A DNA stretch of 64,000 nt from Streptomyces sp. JH34 (GTDB lineage Bacteria; Actinomycetota; Actinomycetes; Streptomycetales; Streptomycetaceae): positions 2,852,001-2,916,000 of the forward strand of contig NZ_JAJSOO010000001.1 of assembly GCF_029428875.1 (NCBI RefSeq). Reading direction: 5' to 3'. The first letter of the stretch is position 1. Each line of letters begins with the position of its first letter. Below are positions 20,043 through 27,874 of this stretch, piece after piece. Both the position numbers and the translations under genes were made by a program. Under the pieces are notes generated by a model, which saw nothing but the letters and a program-made list of their open reading frames with translations, was not told the origin of the DNA and ran no database searches.

Positions 20043-22351
20043 CCGTCCGTCCCCGACTCCGCCGGGATGCCGGTGGAGAGCAGCAGCCGCAGCACCGGGA
20101 CCACCGCCTCCGCCCGTGCCTCGTCGAGTCCGTCACCGAAGCCCGGGGCGGCGGGCCCACCCCCGTCGTGTCCCCCGCCGGCATCCGGCCCGCGGCGGAC
20201 GAGCTCGCCCAACGCGCGACGCGCACCGGGCTCGTAGGCCGAGAACGTGCGGCGCAACAGGGGCAGTACGTCGGTGAAGGTGTCGGCCGGTATGCCCGTC
20301 AGCCAGGTGTCGACGAGCGCGAGGAGACGCTCGTCGTGGACGAGCAGCAGGCCGCCTCCCGCCGCTCCTCCGACGAACCCCTCGACCCAGGCGGCCGCGT
20401 CGGCCGGTGCGGTGCCGGGCGAGAGGGCCAGCCCCATCAGGCGCGCGGCCTCGTTCCCGGCCAGTCGCCCTCCGTCCAGGAGCAGGCGCGCGGCACGACC
20501 CCGGATCACCCCGGCGACCACGTCCCTGACGGCGAGCTCGCGCAGGACGCCGGCCCACCGCTCGGGCAGCCCTTCCGCCCCGGTGGCGTCGGCGAGCAGC
20601 CCGACCGCCGTGTGCACGCCGTCCACCCGTCCGTACGCCTCCACGGCCGCGTCCGCGTCGAGGCCGGTGCAGGCCGGTGGCAGGCCCACGCAGACGCGCT
20701 CGGCGAGACCGACGGCGACCTCTCCCAGAGCCGCGGTGCCGGTGGACCGCACGTCTCCGTAGCGCAGGGAGCGCGCCAGTGCGGGCAGCGCGTCGGCGAG
20801 GTGGCCGACGTCCGCGTCGAGGGCGGCCCGGTCGGCGAGGGCCCTCATCACCACGGGCAGGGCCTCGGACAGACCGGCCAGGAGACACTGCTCGGCGAGG
20901 TGGGTGACCCCGGCGAGCGACGGCGCCGAGACCGCGTCCGCCTCCGCCCTGGCGGTCGCGGCGCCGAGCACGGTGGTGCCCCACACGCCGGCCTCGGCGA
21001 TCCGGACGAACAGCTCCGGTTCCCAGTGCAGCCGCCAGCTCTCGCGGAACGTGCCCGTGCTTCCCCGCCCCGTGGTGGGTTCGCCCCAGCGCACCCCGAG
21101 CAACCGCAGCCGGTGCAGGAGGCGGCTGCGGGCCGCGTCGGTGTCCTTGCGCAGGTCGAGCTCCAGGTCGCGCCTCCCGGCCTCGGGCCTGAGCCTGAGC
21201 CTCCGCTGCTGCCGGTCCAGGTCGCGCTGGAGAGGGACGGCCGGGGCGGTCTCCGGGACCTCTCCGAGGGTCTCGCCCACGACAAGCCGGTCCCGGACGA
21301 GGGTGAGCGGCACGTCGGACCCTTCGCACATGACGGCCCTGACGGCGTCGGTCGCCTCGGTCAGTCCCACGGCCGGCCGGCCTCTCAGTGCCGCCAGGGT
21401 CCCGGCGAGCCTGACCGCCTCGATGACGTCCGCGGAGGACACCGTCCTGTCCGTGTCGCGCAGCAGTCCGGCCACCTTCGTCATCCAGCGCTCGACGGGC
21501 CGGTCCGGTGCACCGAAGAGGTGCCCGTACCAGCCGGGGGACTCGATCCCCGCGCCGTATCCGCTTCGCCGGGCGAGCCTGCGATGGGTCCAGGGCACCC
21601 AGGTCAGTTCCGTCCTCACCTTGGGCATCCCCTTGAGGAGTGCCCGGTCGGCGGCGACCGTCGTCCTCGCGTGGAGCGCGGGCACGTGCCACGCACCGCA
21701 GACCACGGCGACGTCGTCACCGAACTCCTTGCGGGCGGCGCGCAGCTGAAGCCGCATGCAGGCCTCGCGGACGGCGTCCTGCGGGTGCCCTCCGTCCCCG
21801 TACGCCTCGCGCAGGGCCGTCATCGCCTCGGCGAGCGCGGCGAACGGTGCGCGCGGATCGGCCGTCCGGCCGTCCGCCTCTCGGTGCTCGACGACGTCCT
21901 CCCACCAGCGCTCGGGGTCGTCGTAGCCAGCGGCCCAGGCGAGAACTCCGATCGGATCGATGCCCCGGCCGTCCTCCGCGCCGTCCTCCTTGGGTTCCGT
22001 CAGCGCCAGCGAGTGCGCCGCGGGCAGGTCCACGAAGCGCACGGGGACCCCGTGCGCCGAAGCCCAGCGGATCGCCACCCACTCGGGCGAGAAGTCGGCC
22101 ATGGGCCAGAACGCGGCTCGACCGGGATCGTCGACGGCGTGCGCGAGGAGCGCGACCGGCGGACGCATCCGGCCGTGTGCGGCGAGCGGCAGCAACGCGT
22201 CGCCCTCCGGCGGGCCTTCGACGAGGACGGCGCTCGGCCGCGCGTGGTCCAGAGCGGCCAGGACCGCACGGGCGGAGCCCGGCCCGTGGTGGCGCACGCC
22301 GAGCAGCAGCGGTCCCCCGGAAACGGCGGTCCCGCCGGTGCGGGAGGTCAT
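20039..22351 (-). CDS. DUF5682-family protein (YehM-like)
   Basis: A 770-residue soluble protein. The N-terminus has a striking motif set: GVRHHGPGSARAV (His21, His22), VLVEGPPEGDALLP (Glu45, Glu49), then WPMADFSPEWVAIRWA and VRFVDLPAAH, and farther on VVCGAWHVPAL. This His/Glu arrangement recalls the TraB/ChaN/EreA fold and hints at a hydrolase, but that is inference. The remaining ~550 residues are helical and poorly characterised. It sits between MoxR and VWA genes with 4-nt overlaps on both sides, so all three proteins are made in concert and probably form a complex. E. coli yehM holds the same position. No activity is established for the family to my knowledge. Confidence 0.85.
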   Translation of the reverse strand: MTSRTGGTAVSGGPLLLGVRHHGPGSARAVLAALDHARPSAVLVEGPPEGDALLPLAAHGRMRPPVALLAHAVDDPGRAAFWPMADFSPEWVAIRWASAHGVPVRFVDLPAAHSLALTEPKEDGAEDGRGIDPIGVLAWAAGYDDPERWWEDVVEHREADGRTADPRAPFAALAEAMTALREAYGDGGHPQDAVREACMRLQLRAARKEFGDDVAVVCGAWHVPALHARTTVAADRALLKGMPKVRTELTWVPWTHRRLARRSGYGAGIESPGWYGHLFGAPDRPVERWMTKVAGLLRDTDRTVSSADVIEAVRLAGTLAALRGRPAVGLTEATDAVRAVMCEGSDVPLTLVRDRLVVGETLGEVPETAPAVPLQRDLDRQQRRLRLRPEAGRRDLELDLRKDTDAARSRLLHRLRLLGVRWGEPTTGRGSTGTFRESWRLHWEPELFVRIAEAGVWGTTVLGAATARAEADAVSAPSLAGVTHLAEQCLLAGLSEALPVVMRALADRAALDADVGHLADALPALARSLRYGDVRSTGTAALGEVAVGLAERVCVGLPPACTGLDADAAVEAYGRVDGVHTAVGLLADATGAEGLPERWAGVLRELAVRDVVAGVIRGRAARLLLDGGRLAGNEAARLMGLALSPGTAPADAAAWVEGFVGGAAGGGLLLVHDERLLALVDTWLTGIPADTFTDVLPLLRRTFSAYEPGARRALGELVRRGPDAGGGHDGGGPAAPGFGDGLDEARAEAVVPVLRLLLSTGIPAESGTDG

Positions 22352-23460
22352 TCGGCGGCCTCACGGCAGGCGCGGTAGAAGTCCTTCCAGCCTTCCCGCT
22401 CCCGGACGACCGTCTCCACGTACTCCTGCCAGACCAGGCGGTCGGCCGTGGGGTCGCGGACGACGGCCCCGAGGATGCCGGCCGCCACGTCGCCGGGTCG
22501 CAGGACGCCGTCGCCGAAGTGCGCGGCGAGCGCGAGTCCTCCGGTGACGACGGAGATGGCCTCGGCCGTGGAGAGCGTGCCGGACGGTGACTTGAGCCTG
22601 GTGCGGCCGTCCGTGGTGATGCCGTCGCGCAGTTCGCGGAAGACCGTGACGACGCGCCGGATCTCGGCCATTCCGTCCGGCGCCGGGGGCAGGTCCAGCG
22701 AGTGGCCGATCTGGGCGACGCGGCGGGACACGATGTCCACCTCGGCCTCGGGTGTCGCGGGCAGCGGCAGCACGACGGTGTTGAAGCGGCGGCGCAGGGC
22801 GCTGGAGAGCTCGTTGACCCCGCGGTCGCGGTCGTTCGCCGTGGCGACGAGGTTGAACCCCCTGACCGCCTGCACCTCTTGTCCCAGCTCGGGAACGGGG
22901 AGCGTCTTCTCCGACAGGATCGTGATCAGAGCGTCCTGCACGTCGGCGGGGATGCGGGTGAGCTCCTCGATCCGCGCGGTCATGCCCTCCGCCATGGCCC
23001 GCATGACCGGGCTCGGCACCAGTGCCTCACGGCTGGGCCCGTCGGCCAGCAGCTGGGCGTAGTTCCACCCGTAGCGGACCGCTTCCTCCGGGGTGCCCGC
23101 GGTGCCCTGGACGAGCAGGGTCGAGTCTCCGCTGACGGCCGCGGCGAGGTGTTCGGACACCCAGGTCTTGGCCGTGCCGGGAACTCCGAGGAGCAGCAGC
23201 GCACGGTCGGTGGCCAGCGTGGTCACGGCGACTTCGACGAGACGGCGCGGGCCCACGTACTTCGGCGTGATCAGTGTGCCGTCCGGGAGCGTCCCGCCGA
23301 GCAGATAGGTGGAGACGGCCCACGGGGAGAGCTTCCAACGAGCCGGTCTGGGGCGGTCGTCGGCGGCGGCGAGCGCCTCGAGCTCACCGGCGAACGTGTG
23401 CTCGGCGTGCGGCCTCAGGGCTTCGCGGCCGGCTGCGTCGGTCTGTACGGACACGGTCAT
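22348..23460 (-). CDS. MoxR-family AAA+ ATPase (YehL-like)
   Basis: A 370-residue AAA+ ATPase. Walker A is GVPGTAKT (92-99); the sensor and arginine-finger region follows in NLVATANDRDRGVNELSSALRRRF. I start at ATG 23460, preceded by GGAGGGGGATCC; the open frame continues far upstream but through the lipoprotein gene. MoxR ATPases remodel partner proteins, often with VWA adaptors, and are best viewed as chaperones. First gene of the MoxR-DUF5682-VWA operon. Its promoter is a near-perfect PafBC-type DNA-damage motif (23499-23521), and a terminator for the upstream lipoprotein gene abuts that promoter, so this operon is regulated on its own. Substrate unknown. Confidence 0.9.
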   Translation of the reverse strand: MTVSVQTDAAGREALRPHAEHTFAGELEALAAADDRPRPARWKLSPWAVSTYLLGGTLPDGTLITPKYVGPRRLVEVAVTTLATDRALLLLGVPGTAKTWVSEHLAAAVSGDSTLLVQGTAGTPEEAVRYGWNYAQLLADGPSREALVPSPVMRAMAEGMTARIEELTRIPADVQDALITILSEKTLPVPELGQEVQAVRGFNLVATANDRDRGVNELSSALRRRFNTVVLPLPATPEAEVDIVSRRVAQIGHSLDLPPAPDGMAEIRRVVTVFRELRDGITTDGRTRLKSPSGTLSTAEAISVVTGGLALAAHFGDGVLRPGDVAAGILGAVVRDPTADRLVWQEYVETVVREREGWKDFYRACREAAE

Positions 23461-23498
23461 GGATCCCCCTCCGGATCGGTCGACCCGATGCGGTTTCC

Positions 23499-23521
23499 AC
23501 GGTGCACCATGCCACTGACAA
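23499..23521 (-). promoter_or_regulatory. PafBC-type (RecA-independent) DNA-damage promoter of the MoxR operon
   Basis: Minus-strand TTGTCAGTG (23521-23513), eight bases, then CACCGT (23504-23499). The published mycobacterial motif is TTGTCRGTG-N8-TANNNT; only the first base of the -10 differs. This predicts a leader of about 30 nt that contains the GGAGGGGG ribosome site of the MoxR gene. Confidence 0.75.
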
Positions 23522-23550
23522 CCGGTCCCGGAAGGCGGTCCGGGACCGGT
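23521..23550 (-). terminator. Terminator of the MmpS-like lipoprotein gene
   Basis: Perfect 12-bp stem ACCGGTCCCGGA/TCCGGGACCGGT with a 6-nt loop, immediately after the lipoprotein stop and touching the -35 of the MoxR promoter. It insulates the MoxR operon. Confidence 0.8.
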
Positions 23551-23567
23551 CGCGAGCGGACGGCGGA

Positions 23568-24020
23568 TCAGTCCGGGACGGGTGAGACCGCGACGCATCC
23601 GCCGCTGGTGAGCAGTTCCTCGCCCGTCATCTCCTCGATGACCTCGCCCTTGTAGGTGATGGTGCAGGCGAGGTCCGCCGCCCCCGCGTCGGACGCGGCC
23701 GGCATGACCGCCGGAGGCATGATCCCGCGCAGGGTGACGGTCTTCCTCCACGGCAGCGCGGGTGACGTGACGGTTTCGATCTCGGGCTCCATGGCCTTGC
23801 CGCCACCGCCGTGGAACCGGATTTCGTCGGCGCTCGTACCGGTGACCTCGTACGTCACCTCGTAGGTCTGGTTCACGGCCCCGTCGACGGTGTCGGAGCA
23901 GGCGCCTAGGCCGAGCGCGAGGCCACAGACGGCTGACACCGACACAGCCGCACGGACGGTGCGTTCGGCATGGGTGTGACGCATGACGCGGTTCATCGGA
24001 ACCCCCCGGTTCTCTCCCAT
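23568..24020 (-). CDS. Small lipoprotein resembling MmpS-family accessory proteins
   Basis: A 150-residue exported protein. I start at ATG 24020, which has GGAGG at good spacing; the ATG at 23996 is an alternative. The signal ends in lipobox LGAC. The mature part is one beta-rich domain: VTYEVTGTSADEIRFHGGGG, LPWRKTVTL, LACTITYKGEVIEE and GGCVAVSP. Its pattern (YEVTG..., LPW-x-K-x-V, C-x-I-x-x-x-G-x-V-x-E, final Cys) matches the MmpS transport-accessory fold, and two Cys could pair. No MmpL partner is nearby. The gene lies between the two divergent damage-promoter arms of the MoxR system, with its own terminator, and looks like a later insertion there. Confidence 0.7.
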   Translation of the reverse strand: MGENRGVPMNRVMRHTHAERTVRAAVSVSAVCGLALGLGACSDTVDGAVNQTYEVTYEVTGTSADEIRFHGGGGKAMEPEIETVTSPALPWRKTVTLRGIMPPAVMPAASDAGAADLACTITYKGEVIEEMTGEELLTSGGCVAVSPVPD

Positions 24021-24103
24021 GAGACGTCCTCCTCGCAGAGAAGCGCACCGGGGCCGAACGGTCAAGACGTGCCGGAACGCCCTGAATCGGCGGCCGGAGC
24101 CGA

Positions 24104-24126
24104 TTGTCAGTGCCGCCCTCTACCGT
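24104..24126 (+). promoter_or_regulatory. PafBC-type DNA-damage promoter of the YehQ-like/DUF5691 arm
   Basis: TTGTCAGTG (24104-24112), eight bases, TACCGT (24121-24126): an exact match to TTGTCRGTG-N8-TANNNT. The -10 ends 7 nt before ATG 24134, so the transcript should begin at or beside the start codon (leaderless). Confidence 0.85.
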
Positions 24127-24133
24127 CGTCTCC

Positions 24134-25252
24134 ATGGTGCTATCTCACGGGGGAGAACCCAGGCGCTCCGATCGGCCGGCGGGGCGGAGGACGGCGGAAG
24201 AGGCGCCGGCCGGCGTTCCTGACGGGGCGTCCCGCACGGTCGACGGGGCGCCGGGTCCGCAGGCGGCGCCCGCTTCGTCCGCGGGTCGTGCGGCGGCCCG
24301 GCGCGCCGAGCGCAGGGCCGAGCGCGTCACGGGCGGCGCGCAGGAGCTGGAGCGACGGCTCACCGATCTGCTGCGCGGCGGGCTCGCGGCGGCCGGCCCG
24401 CCTGGGTACGGGCTGTGGGAGGAGACGGCGGCCCGCATGGTCGACGCGCAGGCTCCAGGACTCGCGGGCCGTGTGAGGGAGCTCGAATCGATACCGGCCT
24501 CGGGGCCCGGCTGGCCGGCCCGGCTGCTCGAGGAGTGCGCGCTCCTGCATCTGCTGGACACGGCCTGGCTCGGGCTCGACCGGCTGCCCGGCCCACTGGC
24601 GGCGACCGTCCGTTCGAGGGTGGGGCTGACCACCTCGGCCGGAGGACCGGCCGTCCGCGACCGCTGGCTGGTCCTCTCGCAGTACGACACCCCGGACGGC
24701 AGGATCGTCGCGCGCCGCATCTGGCTGCACGGCGGGCGTTCGGGGCGCGTCGCCCTGCTGCTGTCCTACGGTGCGCCGGGGCGCGCCCCGGCCCATGCCC
24801 TGCCGGTGGGTGCCGTGATCGACGCCGAGGTGACGCCGTATCCCGGCGGCGGAGGGCTGCGGGTGGAGCTGGGACCACGTTTCGGTGAGCCTGTCGTCAC
24901 GGCGGCACGTCCGCCGGGCGGCACGACGGCGGACGCCGTCGTCGCGTACGGGAACGCGCTGCGGGACGACCCGTGGCTCGACGCCTGGCCGGTCACCCTG
25001 CGCGATGTCGTACCGACGCCGTCGGAGGACGGATGGCAACTGGTCGGTGCCGCGGACGGTTCCGCGCTTCCGGTCGCGGCCCCGGCGCTGTCCCGGCCGG
25101 GCCTGTGGAAGCTCGTGGCGCTCTCCGGGGGCAATCCCCTGACGGTGTTCGGCGAGTGCGGACACCGGGGTTTCGACCCGCTCGTGGCCTGGCGCCCCGA
25201 ATTCTCCGACGGCGTCGGAGAGGACGCGGCCGCGGCCGTGGCCCTCACCTGA
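24134..25252 (+). CDS. YehQ-like protein lacking its N-terminal SWIM zinc finger
   Basis: A 372-residue protein. From about residue 60 on it reads like the body of Streptomyces SWIM-zinc-finger proteins that accompany this system: ARRAERRAERVTGGAQELER, LWEETAARMVDAQAPGLAGR, LLEECALLHLLDTAWLG, DAWPVTLRDVVPTPSEDGWQ and VFGECGHRGFDPL. Those relatives, as I recall them, begin with ~70-100 residues that hold the CxC...CxH SWIM motif. Here those are absent, and the first ~60 residues are Arg/Ala/Pro-rich with no Cys. The promoter places transcription start at ATG 24134, so the truncation is in the expressed product. Whether it still works is unclear. The DUF5691 gene follows 168 nt downstream. Confidence 0.7.
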   Translation: MVLSHGGEPRRSDRPAGRRTAEEAPAGVPDGASRTVDGAPGPQAAPASSAGRAAARRAERRAERVTGGAQELERRLTDLLRGGLAAAGPPGYGLWEETAARMVDAQAPGLAGRVRELESIPASGPGWPARLLEECALLHLLDTAWLGLDRLPGPLAATVRSRVGLTTSAGGPAVRDRWLVLSQYDTPDGRIVARRIWLHGGRSGRVALLLSYGAPGRAPAHALPVGAVIDAEVTPYPGGGGLRVELGPRFGEPVVTAARPPGGTTADAVVAYGNALRDDPWLDAWPVTLRDVVPTPSEDGWQLVGAADGSALPVAAPALSRPGLWKLVALSGGNPLTVFGECGHRGFDPLVAWRPEFSDGVGEDAAAAVALT

Positions 25253-25420
25253 CGCACCGCGGACTCCGACCCCACACTCCCGTCCGACGCGCGGCAGCCC
25301 CGGCCCCACGGCAACCCGCCGCGCCGCAATCCCCGACCGGAAGCAGCCTCCCGCCCCGCCGCGATCCCCGACCCGCCGCAGCACCCCGCCCATGGCTCCC
25401 GGACCACCGGAAGGAACCCG

Positions 25421-27046
25421 ATGCCCACCACCGTCACCACGACCGGCGTGCCTGTGAGCGCCTCATGGGAAGACCTCGTCACCTCGGCCCTGCTCGGCAC
25501 CGACCGACGGCCCGTGCGGACGGAGGGTGGCTCCGCGGTCTCCCCCTCGGCACTGCTCGACGCGGCCGCTGCGCACACCGTGCGCCGCAGAGCGGGCCTC
25601 CGCCCGGCCACCGGGGCGGCACCGCCCGTGCCCGCACCGGCAGACCACCGGCCACCGCTGCCCGCCGCAGCCCGCCGCCGGCTCGCCCAGTTGCTCGCCG
25701 ACCGCTCGGCGCCGCCCGGCGGCGGGCGGCGGGGGGCGGCCCCCGACCTCACCGAGCTGATCCCCCAGTGGCTCGCCTCCGCCCGTGCGCACGGCTATCG
25801 CGCCCCGGCGGAACTGCTGCCCGCCCTGCTGGACGCGGCGAGAGCGCGTACGGATCTGCGGCCGCACGTCCTGGCGTTCGCCGGGCCACGCGGGCTCTGG
25901 CTGGCCGGACTGAACCCGGAGTGGAGGTTCGCCCTGCGCGCCTCGTCACGGCACGCGCGGCGGCCGGACACGACGGACCCGGAGGCGGTGCGGCAGCTCT
26001 GGGAGGAGGGCCTCTTCGCCGAGCGGGTCGCGGTTCTCGACGCCCTGCGGGAGCAGGACCCCGGCGGGGCCCGCGCCCTGCTCACCTCCACATGGTCCTC
26101 GGAGCGGGCCGAGGACAGGTTGATGTTCCTCGATTCCCTGCGCGCCGGCCTCTCGGGGGACGACGAGGGGTTCCTGGAGGAGGCCTTGGCGGACCGCAGC
26201 CGCAACGTGCGTTCCACGGCTGCCGAGTTGCTGTCCGCGCTGCCCGGTTCCGCGCTCGCCCGGCGGATGGCGGACCGTGCCACCTCCTGTGTGAACCCTG
26301 ACCGCACGGGGGGTGCCGTGTCCATCGCGGTGGAGGCGCCGCACGAGTGCGACGCCGCGATGCAGCGCGACGGCGTGGTGCCCGCACCGCCCTCGGGGCG
26401 TGGGGAACGGTCTTGGTGGCTCGGCCAGTTGGTGGAGGCCACCCCGCTCGGTGTCTGGCGGGAGAGGTTCGGCGGCAGGCCGGCCCACGAGCTCGTGGCG
26501 CTGCCGGTCGCCGACGGATGGGCCGGTGACCTGCACGCCGCCTGGTGCAGGGCCGCCGTGCGGCAGCGCGATCCCGACTGGGCGCGGGCGCTGCTCGGCG
26601 CCCCCTCGACACCCCCGGCGAACGGCCCCGGGACGGCGTCGCTGGGAGAGCGGTCGAAACTCCTCGCCACCCTGCCGCCCCCCGAGCGAGCGCTCTGGGT
26701 CGCCGGCTTCATAGCCGCGCACGGTCTCTCGGAGGCCTTCCAACTGCTCGGCGTCTGCTCCGTGCCCTGGGACGCGCCGCTCGGCCGGTCGGTGGTCGAC
26801 GCCCTCGACATCGCCCGGGACGCGGGGAGCTACCCCTGGAGCTTCAGCGGGGTGATGGGCCTCGCCGAGCGCTGCCTGAACCCCGCCGAGGCGGACCGCC
26901 TCGCGGTCCTCACCACCACGCCGGACGAGCCGGAAGGCGCTTCGCCGGGTGCGGGTGGCTACTGGTCGGAGGCGTTCCTGCGCCTGGTGTCCACCCTGCG
27001 CCTGCGCGCCGCCATGGACGCGGAGCTGTCCCGGGACAGCGCGTGA
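25421..27046 (+). CDS. DUF5691-family protein
   Basis: A 541-residue soluble, largely helical protein. ATG 25421 has GGAAGGA upstream. Recognisable blocks are WEDLVTSALLGTDRRPV at the N-terminus, LNPEWRF, and a central stretch (LLTSTWSSERAEDRLMFLDS, LEEALADRSRNVRSTAAELL) that reads like HEAT/ARM repeats, typical of protein-protein scaffolds. No catalytic motif is evident. DUF5691 genes travel with the YehQ-like, MoxR, DUF5682 and VWA genes, so it is a member of the same system. The 168-nt gap to the preceding gene contains an imperfect direct repeat (CGCCGCAATCCCCGACC / CGCCGCGATCCCCGACC), but no terminator is seen. Confidence 0.8.
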   Translation: MPTTVTTTGVPVSASWEDLVTSALLGTDRRPVRTEGGSAVSPSALLDAAAAHTVRRRAGLRPATGAAPPVPAPADHRPPLPAAARRRLAQLLADRSAPPGGGRRGAAPDLTELIPQWLASARAHGYRAPAELLPALLDAARARTDLRPHVLAFAGPRGLWLAGLNPEWRFALRASSRHARRPDTTDPEAVRQLWEEGLFAERVAVLDALREQDPGGARALLTSTWSSERAEDRLMFLDSLRAGLSGDDEGFLEEALADRSRNVRSTAAELLSALPGSALARRMADRATSCVNPDRTGGAVSIAVEAPHECDAAMQRDGVVPAPPSGRGERSWWLGQLVEATPLGVWRERFGGRPAHELVALPVADGWAGDLHAAWCRAAVRQRDPDWARALLGAPSTPPANGPGTASLGERSKLLATLPPPERALWVAGFIAAHGLSEAFQLLGVCSVPWDAPLGRSVVDALDIARDAGSYPWSFSGVMGLAERCLNPAEADRLAVLTTTPDEPEGASPGAGGYWSEAFLRLVSTLRLRAAMDAELSRDSA

Positions 27047-27124
27047 CCACGAGGAGCCGGCAGGGAATCACGCGGCATGACCACGACGAGTCGGAAGGGG
27101 ATCAGGCGCGGGCGGACCGCGGGC

Positions 27125-27538
27125 TCAGGCCTCCGCGGGCTGGCGGACGTGTGCGTTCACCCAGTCGACGATCGAGGCGGTCGTCGCACCCGGGGTGAAG
27201 ATCTCCGCGACGCCCTGCTCCTTCAGCGGAGCGATGTCCGCCTCGGGGATGATGCCGCCGCCGAACACCTTGATGTCCTCCGCGTCACGTTCCTTCAGGA
27301 GCTCGATGACCTTGGCGAAGAGTGTGTTGTGCGCCCCGGAGAGGATCGAGAGGCCGATGGCGTCGGCGTCCTCCTGGATCGCCGTGTCCACGATCTGCTC
27401 GGGGGTCTGGTGGAGCCCCGTGTAGATCACCTCCATGCCCGCGTCCCGCAGCGCCCGCGCGATCACCTTGGCCCCGCGGTCATGGCCGTCGAGGCCCGGC
27501 TTTGCCACCACCACGCGGATAGGACCGGTCACACCCAT
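27125..27538 (-). CDS. icmB: Isobutyryl-CoA mutase small subunit (B12-binding)
   Basis: A 137-residue cobalamin-binding protein. The motif [15 protein letters not shown] holds DxHxxG with His19, which coordinates cobalt after displacing dimethylbenzimidazole; [11 protein letters not shown] and [11 protein letters not shown] complete the B12 Rossmann domain. It is the stand-alone small subunit that pairs with a large CoA-mutase subunit encoded elsewhere, interconverting isobutyryl-CoA and n-butyryl-CoA, which feeds polyketide precursors. From memory it is almost identical to Streptomyces IcmB. ATG 27538 has GGAGG five bases upstream; the GTG four codons earlier is rejected. No adjacent large subunit. 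Confidence 0.88.
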   Translation of the reverse strand: MGVTGPIRVVVAKPGLDGHDRGAKVIARALRDAGMEVIYTGLHQTPEQIVDTAIQEDADAIGLSILSGAHNTLFAKVIELLKERDAEDIKVFGGGIIPEADIAPLKEQGVAEIFTPGATTASIVDWVNAHVRQPAEA

Positions 27539-27874
27539 CAATGCCTCCACATGCGTCTGCCGTGCCCGGAGGGCCGGTGATGTGAACGAACGTTATCTAC
27601 AGCATCCCGCACGGCGTCGTTTCGCGGTGGACCGGGAGGGGGAAATCACACATGGGACATGTTCGCCGGCGTCGTTCCCAGCACCGGGCGGTCCACGGGC
27701 CGCGCGGGGGACGCCGCCAGGGAGCCGCAACGAGGTCGTCGTACCACCGCGCCGTCAGCCGCACGGCACGGTGGTACGACCCCGGCGCATCAGGGCCGCC
27801 GGGCCCCGGCGGCACCCGTGAGGGCGTCCGGGGCAGGGAGCCACCTCCCCGCACGCCGGTGCAGGAGGTCGGCC
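27539..27874. other. 336-nt gene-free stretch between icmB and the lipase gene
   Basis: Divergent promoter region. Its main feature is the long inverted repeat at 27738-27780. Open frames across it are low-complexity and not gene-like. Confidence 0.5.
27738..27780. repeat. Long inverted repeat between divergent genes
   Basis: Arms GTCGTACCACCG and CGGTGGTACGAC (12 bp perfect), then one C/A mismatch and an inner GCCGT/ACGGC stem with a 7-nt loop. It is upstream of both icmB and the lipase gene, so it is not a terminator of either. It may be an operator or a 5' leader hairpin. Confidence 0.6.
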
